A stretch of 64,000 nucleotides of DNA from Iris pallida (Eukaryota > Streptophyta > Magnoliopsida > Asparagales > Iridaceae): the NCBI GenBank assembly GCA_029216955.1, contig JANAVB010044017.1:6573002-6637001 (forward strand), written 5' to 3'. Below are positions 47,143-58,090 of this stretch, piece by piece (position 1 is the stretch's first letter; each line of letters starts with the position of its first letter). A program made the position numbers and the translations under genes. The notes beneath the pieces are model-generated. The model saw nothing but the letters and a program-made list of their open reading frames with translations. It made no database searches and was not told where the DNA came from.

Positions 47143-48434
47143 AGTTATACTACAGAGTCAAGCTCTCAGCAGAGGGATTGGAGAACTCCATTTATTGATT
47201 ACGCAGTTCATAAGATTTTACCTGAAGATCCAAAAGAAGCTGCATCAGTTAAAAGACGATCATTTTGATTCTATTATGATTCATCTTTACATATGTTATA
47301 TTGTCGCTCATATGATGGACTCTTGCTGCGCTGTCTCTCAGAAAGTGAAGCCAAACGAACACTCCGAGAAGCTCATGATGGTATTTGTGGTGCTCATCAA
47401 CCGGGTCCGAAATGACAGGATCGCATTCGAAGAATGGGGTATTATTGGCCTTCTATGATATCAGATGCTGTAGACTATGCCAGAAGATGTAAAGCATGTC
47501 AGATTCATGCTGACTTTATTCACCAACCTTCTGAATTTCTACATCCTACAGTAGCTTCTTGGCCCTTCGAAGCTTGGGGTATGGATGTCATTGGTCCTAT
47601 TAACCCTCCTTCTGTTAAAGGATATCGGTTCATATTAGCTATAACTGATTACTTTTCTAAGTGGGCAGAAGTAGTTCCCTTTGCTAAAGTGAAAACATCT
47701 AATGTGATCAGCTTCATCAAACATCATGTCATTTATCGCTTCGGAATTCCTCGACGAATAATTCATGATAATGGTCCACAATTTGCCAGTCAGACATTTT
47801 ATCGGTTCTGTGATAAGAATCAAATTCAAAATCTGGCTTCTACGGCTTATAATCTAGCTGCTAATGGTTTAGCCGAAGCCTTCAATAAGACGATCATTAA
47901 ACTTCTCAAAAAGTTTGTCTCTTCTAATAAACGTGATTGGAATGAGAAACTTGGAGAATGTTTATGGCTTATCGAACAACAGTCCAAACTCCTACTGGTT
48001 TTACACCATTTTTATTGGTTTATGGATGTGAGGCTGTTCTTCCCTTGGAAATCCAGATTCCATCTCTACGAATAGCTATTGCTAATGAGCTAACTATAGA
48101 GAACAATGATCGCTTACGACTCCAAGAACTTGAAGGATTGGACGAGAAGCGTCTTCAAGCACAACAACATATTGAGCTATATCAAGCCCGTATATCTCGA
48201 ACTTTCAATCGTAAAGTTAAAGAGAGGGTATTCAAGATTGACGAGTTGGTATTAGCCGTTCGAAGACCGATGATTATGACTCACAAAAGCAAAAGGAAAT
48301 TCCAAGCAAAATGGGAAGGTCCTTATGTAATTGAGACCGTGTTTTCTAATGGCGCCTATTGGTTATTAAAGCCCAATGGAGATCTACTCATGATGCCGAT
48401 CAATGGCAAATTTCTTAAGAAGTACTATGTATAA
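47143..48434 (+). pseudogene. pol (IN): Integrase of the Tat element, frameshifted
   Basis: The zinc-binding part is spread over shifted frames up to 'RRCKACQIHADF' (about 47482-47517). 47434-48075 carries 'WGMDVIGPINPPS' (first Asp), 'RIIHDNGPQFASQTFY' (second Asp) and 'NGLAEAFNKTIIKLL' (Glu). A shift at about 47960 leads to 47958-48434 with 'YRTTVQTPTGFTPFLLVYG' and the GPY module 'KFQAKWEGPYVIETVFSNG'. It ends at 48432-48434. No chromodomain is present, as expected for Tat. Confidence 0.9.
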
Positions 48435-48494
48435 AAAAAGAGACAGAATGGAAATAAAATTTCTTTTATTATTATTTATGTTTTGAATAAAGGA
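48435..48494. other. Convergent gap between pol and first antisense ORF
   Basis: A 60-base AT-rich gap between the plus-strand pol stop and the minus-strand ORF stop. It has A/T-rich polyadenylation-like words on both strands (AATAAA at about 48452 and 48486 on plus). Confidence 0.4.
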
Positions 48495-48788
48495 TTAATG
48501 ACGAGGACCACTGCCTTTCTTATTGAATACATAGTCAGCCAATGCTTCGAAGGCATCGTTTGCTGAGTTCATAAAAAACCTGCAGGCAGCCATCCTCAGC
48601 ACTTCTTCTTCAGGAGTTTTCCCTGGCTCTACTAAGAAAGCAAGGATGTCTTGTGGTGGCTTGGGAGTAGAAGAGCTTTCGCCTACTTCGGTTGGGCTTG
48701 TCACAATTGGCTCAACGGGGCACGTCTCGATGACGTCCTCAACCTTCTTGGAGACTTTATTCTTTTGCTGCACGCCTATGGAATACAT
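48495..48788 (-). CDS. Antisense ORF 1 of the Tat element (97 aa), unknown function
   Basis: Starts MYSIGVQQKNKVSKKVED and is open for 97 codons with no stop. The middle is rich in Thr, Pro, Ser and Glu ('TPKPPQDILAF'). The C-terminal half ('TPEEEVLRMAACRFFMNSA', 'DAFEALADYVF') looks helical. I see no domain, signal peptide or membrane segment. It lies opposite to gag-pol, just past integrase. A minus-strand TATA box CTATAAATAG (plus 48839-48848) is about 50 bases upstream of the ATG, which fits a short 5' leader. Some Tat elements (for example Grande- and Retand-type) carry antisense ORFs in this interval; homology to them is untested. Confidence 0.55.
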   Translation of the reverse strand: MYSIGVQQKNKVSKKVEDVIETCPVEPIVTSPTEVGESSSTPKPPQDILAFLVEPGKTPEEEVLRMAACRFFMNSANDAFEALADYVFNKKGSGPRH

Positions 48789-48838
48789 CTCCGATAGAGG
48801 AGTGGAAATAAGAATGAAATGCTACGAAGAGTTCTCAT

Positions 48839-48848
48839 CTATTTATAG
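48839..48848 (-). promoter_or_regulatory. TATA box upstream of antisense ORF 1
   Basis: The minus strand reads CCTATAAATAGATGAG, about 50 bases upstream of the ORF start. The core resembles the box upstream of antisense ORF 2 (CCTTATAAATAGCTGAG). Confidence 0.65.
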
Positions 48849-49164
48849 GAGAGATCTATTAATGAACCAGTCTTGTAAAAACAACTGTTCATTCCCGAAA
48901 AGACCTGTCCGTTCATTACATCAGATTCATCCATTTAATTATGGAATTGAATTAACCTTTTTCTTTTCCTGAAAGATATGTCGGTTCATTCATTTTGGTA
49001 TATATCCTCAAATGACAACTGTCTTCTTAATCCCCAGCTACCAAGGTTTGGTTAAGCTGATTACTCGTCTCTTTGGAGAGAAATTTTGATCTTCTATCTT
49101 ACCAGTTGGTATAGAAAGAAGGATTTATTATTTATCACATTTTTATGACCTCCGAATAAATATT
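48849..49164. other. Upstream region of antisense ORF 1
   Basis: Non-coding, AT-rich; would be the antisense promoter region. It ends at the CACTA insertion site. Confidence 0.4.
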
Positions 49165-49530
49165 CACTACAAGAAAATGTAGCATTTACGGCGCACAATT
49201 TACGGCGCGCAGTTGATGTGCGTTGTAAATGACACTCTTTTACAACGTGCAAATATGTGCGCCGTAAAAGAGTTATTTTTTGTCTTTTTTACGGCGTGTT
49301 TGACATGCACGCCGTAATTGTAGACTCATTTACGACACGCATTTTTGCGTGTTGTAATTGAAGGCTCATTTACGGCATGCATTTTTGCGCGTTGTAATTG
49401 AAGGCTCATTTACGGCATACATTTTTGCGCATTGTAATTGAAGACTCATTTACGGCATACATTTTTGCGCGTTGTAATTGAAGGCTCATTTACGGCATAC
49501 ATTTTTGCGTGTTGTAAATGAATGTATTTG
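49165..49530. repeat. Left terminal and subterminal repeats of the CACTA element
   Basis: After the CACTA terminus, a ~40-bp unit containing CATTTACGGC and GCG(C/T)(G/A)TTGTAA recurs about six times (49310-49525). These are the probable transposase-binding repeats. Confidence 0.85.
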
Positions 49531-49909
49531 TTTATTAAAAATTAGTTTTTCTCCTAAGAAAATTTTCCCCTAAAAAATTTAGTTTTCCTCTCAAATCCAG
49601 ATTTCAAAAAAATGTTAAAATAATTGTTTTCCACCTATATTTTCATATGAAAATGATAAAAAATAAAAAAACAAAAAGAATAAAAACTGCAAAAACAACA
49701 ACGAAAATCTTTTAAAAATTAAAAAAAAAACAAAAATCATTCTAAAAAAGAAAAACTTGAATGTTTTTTTTAAAATGAAAAAAGAAAACTAAAAAAGAAA
49801 ACTAAAAAATCCAAAACAATAAACAATAAATAATTGAATACGAATTTTTGAAAAAAAATTGAATAGAAAAATTATATTCTTAAGAAATACAATAGATATA
49901 TTTTTGAAA

Positions 49910-49911
<2 letters not shown>

Positions 49912-49986
<75 letters not shown>
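49912..49986. repeat. (TA)n microsatellite in the CACTA element
   Basis: About 37 uninterrupted TA units; the apparent ORFs across it are artefacts. Confidence 0.97.
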
Positions 49987-49987
<1 letters not shown>

Positions 49988-50084
49988 TTTCCCACCTGAC
50001 TTTTTCACTTCCCGGCTTAAGTTTTTTCCTCCTCTCAAAATTTTTTTTTTTCATTCCATCTTGAGTTTTTATTTCTGGAGCCCT

Positions 50085-50650
50085 AGATCTAGATCGTGAC
50101 CCCTTCTCGTTCACTCTCTAGCTCCCTCCTCAACAACCTCGACAAGTTCCTCCCCTCCGCATCTCCTCCCCTCCCTTCCTCCTCTCTGCCTCCCTCAAAC
50201 TCCTTTACCGCTCATACCCTAACCCTGACGATCTCCCGACCGGATCCTGGTCCGAATCCAGAACCTTTCGTTGTCGCACCGGAACGCCGCCAACGTTGAC
50301 TCCTTCGTCACCTCCTCCTCTCTCAACCTTTTCTCCTCGAGAAAGAAAGGAGACACCCTTGTCCTCCCCAATCACGACCTGAAGATCGCCATCGAGTCCG
50401 TGAGGATCAGGCTCGACACCATATACGGGAACGGTTCGCCACCTTCGCCTACGACGGTCGGGACGGTGCACCACACCGTCGTCTGCTACCTCAAGTCCTC
50501 CATTAGGAACCCTACCTTGTGGTTCTGTCTCTCCCTCCGCCGGCAGCCATTCGACCTCCGCCATGTCCACCGGCTGACAAGCGCAATTGGAGAGAAGGTA
50601 GACGTCTAGCTGGTCGAGTCTCCGTTCCGAAAGTTTTGAGGGTCGAGGTC
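50085..50650 (+). pseudogene. GC-rich coding-like block inside the CACTA element, origin unknown
   Basis: Composition jumps from AT-rich to GC-rich, with codon-like third-position C. Plus-strand frames give 'SSLLNNLDKFLP' then, after a shift near 50270, 'DSFVTSSSLNLFSSRKKGD', 'NHDLKIAIESVRIRLDTIY' and 'YLKSSIRNPTLWFCLSLRR', with a stop at about 50607. It looks like an exon of a host gene picked up by the transposon, but I cannot name the gene. An opposite-strand ORF of 121 codons here is probably a by-product of the GC content. Similar pick-ups are known for CACTA elements. Confidence 0.4.
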
Positions 50651-51135
50651 GGAGGAGTTGGTAATGGCAAAGGCTTTCCTCAGGTAAGTTATGTTGAACT
50701 CAAATTTGTGCTCAAGTGCGAATTCTCCATTAGGTAAGATCCTTTGGTCTCCTGTGCTGGTGATACTTCTCTAAATCTTTAATTTCTATTTCAATCATTA
50801 AAAGTCAAAACAAGACTTTAAACACTTTATGTTTGATCTGCACGCCATGTGTTCGGTCAATTGTCTCAGAGTACCGATAGCTTGATTTGTCCGAATCGGA
50901 CACGAGGTTCTTACCAATTCCCAACCCGACTACGCTCTCTCCATCTACGAAGCTCGTTCTGGTGCACCATAAAGACCCTAGGTCGATCAGTGGCTCCAAC
51001 TGGTTGTGTCGAGCACCCCACAATGGCACTGAACCACAGTAGACGGCCGACCAGGCCTGACGCTATGGTGCCTCTATCACCTTGGACCTGCCCTACCATG
51101 TTGACGATCTTGGCAAAAAATTGAATATAGTCTCC
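50651..51135. other. Continuation of the GC-richer block, broken frames
   Basis: Possible second exon-like segment at about 50860-51120 (open on plus for about 90 codons, without a motif). A GGTAAG-type donor-like word is near 50681 and 50733. Nothing recognised. Confidence 0.3.
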
Positions 51136-51539
51136 TATTTGGCACCATCAATTTGAAAGGACTGCGCACAGACAGATTTATTGACCAATTTATCTCCTTT
51201 CTTGGCCAACATAGGATGATTCTTGAATATGACTCTGTGAAATTGCATGTCAATAACTGCGTAATATTCTTTGCATTTGTTTGCAAAAGATTTGTGTAGT
51301 TTCAGTTCATTTGGAATTGGATAAATACTTTGCTATTCATATGTTTTTGGTTTTATCCCATATATGTCTACTTTATGTGAACCCTAGTATTCTTGGGGTT
51401 GTTTCTTTAACAACTTTTAAATAATTTCAGAGACATAATGGACTTACTATCTAGCATCGCTGACCTGGTTAAAGCTACCGAGTTTATAGGCCAAAGCTCA
51501 GGTTTGTTATTTTTTTGAATTTGTTCTAACGTTTTAGGC

Positions 51540-51690
51540 CACATTTTGCGCGTTGTTATTGAAGACTTATTTACAACATGTATTTTGTGTGTTGTAAATG
51601 AATACTCATTTACAACATGTATTTTGTGTGTTGTAAATGAATACTCATTTACAACATATTTTTTATGTATGTTGTAATATATTGTTTCCT
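51540..51690. repeat. Internal array of CACTA subterminal-like repeats
   Basis: Units of the form 'ATTTACAACATGTATTTTGTGTGTTGTAA' split by 'tgaatactc' repeat three times. They are related to the terminal units (CATTTACGGCATAC...GTTGTAA) after CpG loss. They are followed at 51675-51760 by a T/C-rich stretch similar to that after the left terminal array (49545-49600). Confidence 0.7.
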
Positions 51691-54390
51691 TCCTAAGACA
51701 ATGTTTCCTTAAGAAATTCCCCCCCATCCTTATAAGTTGTTATTTCCCTCCAAATTAGGAGAAATTTGCCACGCACGAAGAAAATTACCACCCCCCCTTC
51801 TCTTTATTTTGCTTTCCTGACCAATTAAGCCCTAAAAATTTGTTGCTTTCCCGCACAAAGAAAATTCCCATATTAAGCCCTAGAAAGCCGACCATAAGGG
51901 GGAACGACCAGAACAGGGAGAAGGTCAGAAAGGGGAGAACCGATTGAAGGGTCTATCTAGGTTCGATCTTCGCAATCTCTTCCTAAGCCCTAGATTAGGG
52001 ATCAGCTATACTCAACCTAAAGATTTTTTTATATGGCTGGGATATCCAGGTTGCGAACGGCCAGAAGAGGGAGAAGGGTCTCTCCAGGTTCAATCATCCT
52101 CCAGGTTTGTTCTTCAAATCTTTATCCTTATTTTATTTTATTTCATATATACTCGATCTTCTCCAGGTCGAGCTATTCTTGTGAGGCTTGTTATGTATAT
52201 AACATGTAGGGCTTGTTGCTCGACCTATTATATCATACTATTGATCATTGACTAACACATCAACTTTTTCATCAGTAGTCTCATCTCCCTTCATCCTCTC
52301 ATTTTTGCAATAATTTGCAGTTCACAATTAAATAACTGTTGAAGTTCTGAGTAATTTTTCTTTGATATAGTTGGCATGTTGCCTTATTTTGACATGTTAT
52401 CTACATTGCTTTACACAAATTTTCATTGTGTTAACTTGTTTTCTGGCAGTTCTACTATATTGGGTAACTCGAGATTTTGAACTTTATACGACGTTTGATC
52501 CACTTGCTGACAATGTTTATCCACTTATTTTAAGTTTATTTTATTGTTACAACTTAATTATGATGTCTCTTTGAAGAACTGAAAGCGGGCTATCTATCTA
52601 TTGACTATATGCTGAGTTAATTTTGTAAGGAATTATTGAGTATAGCATATATTAAGGTTGACCTGTAGAACAAAGTGATATAAAATGCTTCTAGATGAGG
52701 AAAAAGTGGATGGTTGTCACCCTAGAGATTAGACTATCTGATGCCTCCAGTAAACCTATGCTGAAACTTTGTTACGGTGAATTTTGGTCAAAACAATAGT
52801 CTCAGTTGGTTCTGGTTTATTTCAATCTCTTTTTGAGCGATTTGGCTTCATGCTCTAAAGCAAAAAAGCACAAGTTGTTTTGGAGAGAGAGAGAGAGAGA
52901 GAGAAAGAAAATAGGAGTTATTTGGGGAGTTGGAATCTTTTCGGCAGCTAATATTGCACAAAGACTGACACATGCGGATAAGGACCACAATATGGGTACG
53001 GGTTATGACATTTTTTTAATAGGTACATATGTAGTCCCTTAGTTGCATGAATATGGATACAAGTACAAACACGGTACGGAAATCAATATCATTTTTTCAT
53101 GTTCGTCCAACATAGTTCTGCAGCTTAGACACCTTCAGCGGTGGCCACTAGGAGAAACCTTGTTCTTTCTCTGTTTCCATCCCTTTTCTCCAGTGATTTA
53201 CAAAATTAGGAGGGCCAGCGGCTAGGAACCCTAGTTGGGTGCCTTGTATTATTGTCCCGTGCTAACCCTCTCATTGGTCCACATAAGGGATACTGATACC
53301 TAAGTTAATATATACATGAGTTGACTAACTTTTTCTTCTAAAGCATGAGTTAACTTTGGGCCACAAGCAGAATTCCATATACACCTGATCTTATCCCTAT
53401 ATATGCCATATGCCCTACCTGCTTTTCGACATATGCACACTAGTCTTAACTCATGTAGACCCTAATTTTATTCTGTCAAAGTGGATGTATACTCGCACAT
53501 AAAACCATGTAACTGGTTATATTTTTTTTAACATTCCTTACGATAGACTGGGTGAGAATATAGTTCACATCTCTCGTCTCATCCATTGAACTTTATGCGG
53601 CGTTTGATCTGCTTGCACCCATGAGCCTAGTATTGATTCACTAGAAGAGCTATTCATATGTAAATATGATGCTTCACTAAAAAAAATATTCTATTGTTGT
53701 GTATGCTATTATTAATGGATTTGGTGTTAACAGACTGGAAATTAATTCTTATTGAAATGTATTTACTTCTTTTTGTTGTTGTTGTTACAATGATGATATA
53801 CCTCCCTGCAAATATCAAATGTAATATTTGTAATGAAAAAAGAGAGCATGTCTTAGTTAGACATACCTTAAATAGATATAGACAATTGCTTTACCTGTAT
53901 ATTCATTCGCCTATGTGCATTTTTCCTTCATTCTAGATCTGATAACTCAAAGATGTATTCCTTCTATATGTTTTAAAAACACAAACTGCAGTACACATCC
54001 ATATATTTTTTGACTGTCGGTGCACTCTTCATGTTTGAATAGTTCACACTATCGGTCTTGGAATTGGACCCTTCTTAATTGGCAGCTTATGGTAACTACT
54101 AATGATTATTTAGCCTTCATATAATTGGCAGGTAACAAAAAGGTCTAGCTCAGATTATATTCTCTTAGTTTTGAACATAAGTGGGAATTTTTGTTGTTGC
54201 CTTTTTCTTCATTTGGAACTGTCCATTTAAATAAGACTAAGAGAGATGTCAATTCCCATATATTTGACCAAAAAACTCTGATGAATATGAAAGATATTAA
54301 TCTTAACATCAATATGTGACTAGAAAAGATAGATTTTAATAACCTGCAAACCCTTCATGCTCATGGCAAGATATCCTATTGCACATATCT
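51691..54390. other. CACTA interior, no recognised gene
   Basis: AT-rich sequence with short open frames lacking motifs. It includes a short imperfect repeat 'gccagaa.agggagaagg' near 51910 and 52060, and a (GA)n microsatellite at 52882-52905. Confidence 0.4.
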
Positions 54391-54870
54391 GCCTCAGCTA
54401 AGGATTTGGTACAATTCATAGAAAGTGAACATCACATGACTACCTAGCAAATTTATTAGGAACCCATCCTCAACTTGTTGGGATTTTAGGTGACAAAATC
54501 TAATAAAAGTAGCTTCAATATCAATTGCAAATGGTACCAGTTTTACTGAAGCCTGCAGAATAAGGATGTTTTGTTGATGTATCCACAAGTTAGGGATCAC
54601 AGGACTGCCTAGCAAATGTATTAGGAACCCATCAGGTAGGAGTCCACAGAACACATGTACGCTACCTCAATAAGCATTGCAATAAACAGAACTATTCCTA
54701 TTTTGATAAACAGGTATCATGCAATAAACATTTATCCACAGAACACATGTATCATGCAATAACATGTATCCACAGAACACAGTCAAATGACACTCATATT
54801 TTGATATTATATCATGCAATAAACAAGTATCCACAGAACACATGTATGATGAATAGTTCAGTTTATTGAA
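54391..54870. repeat. Local direct repeats in the CACTA interior
   Basis: A ~35-bp segment with 'ctagcaaat.tattaggaacc' occurs at about 54440 and 54606. Another unit, 'atcatgcaata.aca' followed by 'tatccacagaacac', recurs three to four times between 54715 and 54850. Confidence 0.65.
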
Positions 54871-54967
54871 TGTTGAGCAGTTCTGTTTAAATATAATGTA
54901 TGTGTTTTGTGGAAAATTAGTCAACTGACACTCATATTTTGATTTTGTCATTATTTAACTTTTTTGT

Positions 54968-55195
54968 TTGATGAAGTGCTCAAACAGTGCTGCCAAGAGA
55001 ACCAACAAGCACCAGAAAGCTTCACGTATTGCTGCTATTATTTCATGTAAACGAGAAAAGAACCGGCCCTTACAAATAATAGATGGCAATTCTAATGGAG
55101 ATTCTAATTATGAACAATGCCATATTTACTTGAATAAGCTCAGATTTGCCCTTGAATCTGAACAAGACCACATATTTCAACCTAATTTACACTAA
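54968..55195 (+). CDS. Small hypothetical ORF in the CACTA interior (75 aa)
   Basis: Starts MMKCSNSAAKRTNKHQKAS, basic then polar ('NSNGDSNYEQCHIYLNK'). No domain recognised. It might be a remnant exon of a transposon or captured gene; equally it could be chance. Confidence 0.2.
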   Translation: MMKCSNSAAKRTNKHQKASRIAAIISCKREKNRPLQIIDGNSNGDSNYEQCHIYLNKLRFALESEQDHIFQPNLH

Positions 55196-56204
55196 TAAGC
55201 ATAGTTGAGTGTTTATCAATCACTAAGCACTAGCATGTGGCATTTCATATATCAAATTTCTTGTACCTTTTTAACTGATTTTGTCGTATTTAAATTGATA
55301 TTTCATTGGCTTGATTATATTGTCATTACTGAAACATTGCTTATTAAGAGTTTAAGACTAGACTTGTGCAGTTCACTTTCTCCATGAATGTGCCACTAGT
55401 TTAAGACTAGACTTGTTGGATACTTGTGCAGTTCACTTTCATATATCAAATTTCTTGCAACTTTATACGAATGTGCCACTATCTAGTAGAGAACAAATTT
55501 CTTGCAAATTAGATGTTCAGATTATGATTGTGCCCCAAATTCTCCAGCCCTATATAGATACAACACTATTATGAAATGAAATGCATGTACCTAAGGTATT
55601 TCATTTTAAAAGTTCCACTTGAATTAATTGAACTGTTGTAAACAACTTTATTTGTTTGCTTGAAGTTTTACGAAGAATTGTACATTTACTTATTTAATAA
55701 TTATTGATCCACTAATATTATTTTTTTTATAAATATTTTTGCAACAGTTGAGTTATGGGACTTGTGGATTCTCGCTATCATCTTCTCTGCAACACGTGGA
55801 CTCTTCATCGCCATCACGTTCGAGTTTTTTGTTGGATATTTTGTTTTTGGGTGTTTTGTTAAGGGGTAGATGATTTATTGTTGACAAAGACATTTGATAT
55901 GGTCTATATGTTTGTTGAAGCTACTAGAACACTAATGTTACTGTTAATAGAATTATGGATTGGAAGCTACGATCTATTTGTTCGTACCTATGAATTTGTG
56001 ACTTTAATTGCTTAATATGATAATTCAGTCAATTTGTTCCTATATTTTCTTTTGCTATGTTATACTTTGCTCTCTCTTTTCAAAATAATGACAATTTAAT
56101 GAATGGGGTCAAATTTTGATATAAACTAAATTATAATATTTGTTCATGTTGCAAATGTTGGAAATTTGATATAAACTAAATTGTGCATTATAAAAAGAGG
56201 TTCA
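55196..56204. other. CACTA interior, no recognised gene
   Basis: AT-rich; two copies of 'gtttaagactagacttgt' with a nearby 'gtgcagttcactttc' near 55348-55442 show a small local duplication. No ORF with motifs. Confidence 0.4.
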
Positions 56205-56607
56205 TTAACAACGTTCACAAAAAATCGTGGGAAATGTGTTTACGACATTCATTAATATGCATTTACAACATGTGATAGGTGATCATTTACAGCATTTGCT
56301 CTCACATTGTAAAAAAAAGTGTTGTTTACAGCGTTTGAATGCGTGCTGTATAAAAAGGTCATTTACTGCGTTCTGATGCGTGTTGTAAAAAAGTGGCCAT
56401 TTACAGCGTTCTGATGTGTGTTGTAAAAAAAGATCATTTACAGCATTAAACTGTGCATTGTAAAAAGTGTCATTTACAACGTGCAAATGCACGCCGTAAA
56501 TAATAGGATCATTTACGGCATGGCCTTTTACGGCACAAAAATGTACGCTGTGAAAGATCATTTATGGCACGTTTCGCGCGCCGTAAAAGATCATTTTTCT
56601 TGTAGTG
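56205..56607. repeat. Right subterminal and terminal repeats of the CACTA element
   Basis: About ten units of the form CATTTAC(A/G)(G/A)C(G/A)...(T/C)(G/T)TAAAAA lead to the inverted CACTA terminus at 56594-56607. Confidence 0.85.
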
Positions 56608-56610
56608 ATT

Positions 56611-56982
56611 AAATTTGTTTGTATTTCCTATCTATCATGTCCATTTGACCTCTGTATAGATATTAATCTACTTTTTTTTGAGTTCTTACATACTGTCATG
56701 TCCATATTACCTCTGATAAGTATTGTATACTCTAAAAACAGAAAATACAATTTCATTATCTATCATGTCCATATTATCTCTATATAGATACAAATCATTG
56801 AGCGTAGAAGACTTGTCATTTCCATTCTCATTTTATCATAAAAGTCTATTACATTTCTTAGACTTTCTTGCAAATCATAATGGAAATCTATTATATCTTG
56901 GATTTTCAATCTATAAAACAACGATGACCTAATCGAGATCTATTTCTTCTTTGGATCTTCTTCATCGGATTCGCTATTGGTG
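56611..56982. other. Tat-element sequence between CACTA insertion and antisense ORF 2
   Basis: AT-rich, with a repeated 'tatcatgtccat(a/t)t(a/t)acctct' phrase at about 56632, 56694 and 56760. No ORF. Probably the 3' flank of antisense ORF 2. Confidence 0.4.
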
Positions 56983-57925
56983 TCAATTCCTTACTGTCTG
57001 AGCCTCAATGGCGACCAAAACAGTAGGAATCAAACTCTGGTCTTCTCTCTCAGACGAGAGGAGAATCCCAGAGTATGGCAGCCCGAAGACGTGTTGCTGC
57101 CAATACAATTGGTGAAGAAGTGGCAGCCTTTCAGAGGAGATAGGAATGTATCCAGCATTGGGATACGATTCCTAGTCCTGCCGTGAAAGGAACCCTACTA
57201 CCCAATTTCTCGGGATAGAGTTGATTCCACCATCCAACTTTCCGTGTATAAAGGCTCTTCCTACCATCTGAGGAAGACCCTTTTATCCCACAAAAAGTTC
57301 TGAGTTGTCTGATTTGTGCGTCAAAAGCGCATGAGCTCCCTGATGTTGATGTCAGAAGAATGCTCCTCACAGCATCAAAGTCGCCAATACCGGTTCTGGA
57401 AAAGTTCTTCAGCCAAACTTCTGCAGAAAATAACAAAGAAAAATTGTTTTAAACAGAAGTATCATCAGACGCTTATCAGTCAATTAAAACTAAAAAAACA
57501 GGTGCTTACGCATCTTGTTTTATCTTCAACAGGCATACCTTATCTACAAGGTTTTTACGCCAGTGATTCATGTGCACCTAATCTATGAGATTTTACGCCA
57601 ATGTTTTACGTGCAACAAGGCTTTTACGCCAGTGATTCATGTGCACTTAATCTACAAGATTTTATGCTAATGTTTCATGTACAACAAGGCTTTACACCTG
57701 AGGTTTTTATGCCAGGTTTTACGCCAATGTTTTACGTACAACGCTCCACATCTGTTAAGGATTTGTGCTCATTTAAAAATCGACATCTGTTTTCAACAAA
57801 AAGGTCAAGAGCAGACGATCGATTTACAAATTGAACTTACCATTAAGGTCAGATGATTCGGCTCTAAGAGTGGTTGAATCAACGTCTGGTGACCGGGCGT
57901 ACAGAGAGACGGCATCAAAAATCAT
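56983..57925 (-). CDS. Antisense ORF 2 of the Tat element: probable two-exon gene, 3' part frameshifted
   Basis: Exon 1 runs from the ATG at 57925 (MIFDAVSLYARSPDVDST) to 57841, ending TTAATG before GTAAGT. A 420-base intron (57840-57421) ends in TTTTCTGCAG. Exon 2 (57420-57131) continues in matching phase with 'VWLKNFSRTGIGDFD', 'FDAQIRQLRTFCGIKG' and 'KVGWWNQLYPEKLGS'. The spliced frame would be 125 codons including stop. After about 57185 another frame carries convincing coding ('YIPISSERLPLLHQLYWQQ', 'GLPYSGILLSSERE') to a TGA at 56983-56985, so a small shift probably truncates it. A minus-strand TATA box is at 58091-58100. Product unknown. The splice call is by eye. Confidence 0.5.
57421..57840 (-). 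other. Candidate intron of antisense ORF 2, rich in TTTTACGC motifs
   Basis: Bounded by GTAAGT and TTTTCTGCAG on the minus strand, both consistent with plant splice sites. Its right two-thirds (57540-57745) carry about eight copies of plus-strand TTTTACGC/TTTTACGT-type words with 'caacaaggct' spacers. Confidence 0.5.
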
Positions 57926-58030
57926 GATAATTTGTTGGAGAATAAGATCTTGCAAAGAGCTACCGGGCGTACAGAGGAACGACATCGGAAAGCATCGCCA
58001 TTGTCAATCTCTTGTTGGAGAATGAAATGT
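57890..58030 (-). repeat. Tandem duplication of the antisense ORF 2 start region
   Basis: On the minus strand two units each contain 'ATTCTCCAACAA', an ATG and 'CTCTGTACGCCCGG'. In the upstream unit the ATG at 58001 opens a 13-codon frame ending in TAG right after CGG; in the downstream unit the ATG at 57925 opens exon 1. Confidence 0.65.
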
Positions 58031-58090
58031 TGCAAAAAGCTATCTTCGAAAGAATGAGAATGAGAATGTATAAAACATTCTTTAACTCAG

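Larger units (their letters stand above)
49165..56607. mobile_element. CACTA DNA transposon without recognisable transposase, inserted in the Tat element
   Basis: Ends are CACTACAAGAAAATGT at 49165 and, inverted, ...TTTTTCTTGTAGTG to 56607. Flanking ATT at 49162-49164 and 56608-56610 is the 3-bp target duplication expected for CACTA elements. Both ends carry subterminal repeats of a TTTACGGCG(C)-type word in both orientations (49185-49525 and 56205-56590). I see no Transposase_21 or TNPA-like ORF, so it is probably non-autonomous. It holds a GC-rich block (50085-51130), a second internal set of subterminal-like repeats (51540-51690) and long AT-rich non-coding sequence. Confidence 0.93.

Noticed and set aside
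49310..49525. Regularly spaced repeats that could be mistaken for a CRISPR array
   Set aside because: Both orientations occur, spacers are not unique, and they sit next to a CACTA terminus with TSD in a plant genome; they are transposon subterminal repeats.
49789..50114. ORFs with long Ile-Tyr repeats
   Set aside because: Products of the (TA)n microsatellite at 49912-49986.
50205..50570. 121-codon minus-strand ORF in the GC-rich block of the CACTA element
   Set aside because: Long chance frame expected from high GC; plus-strand frames look more coding-like, although neither is certain.
56283..56561. 92-codon minus-strand ORF with His/Asn repeats
   Set aside because: Generated by the right subterminal repeats of the CACTA element.
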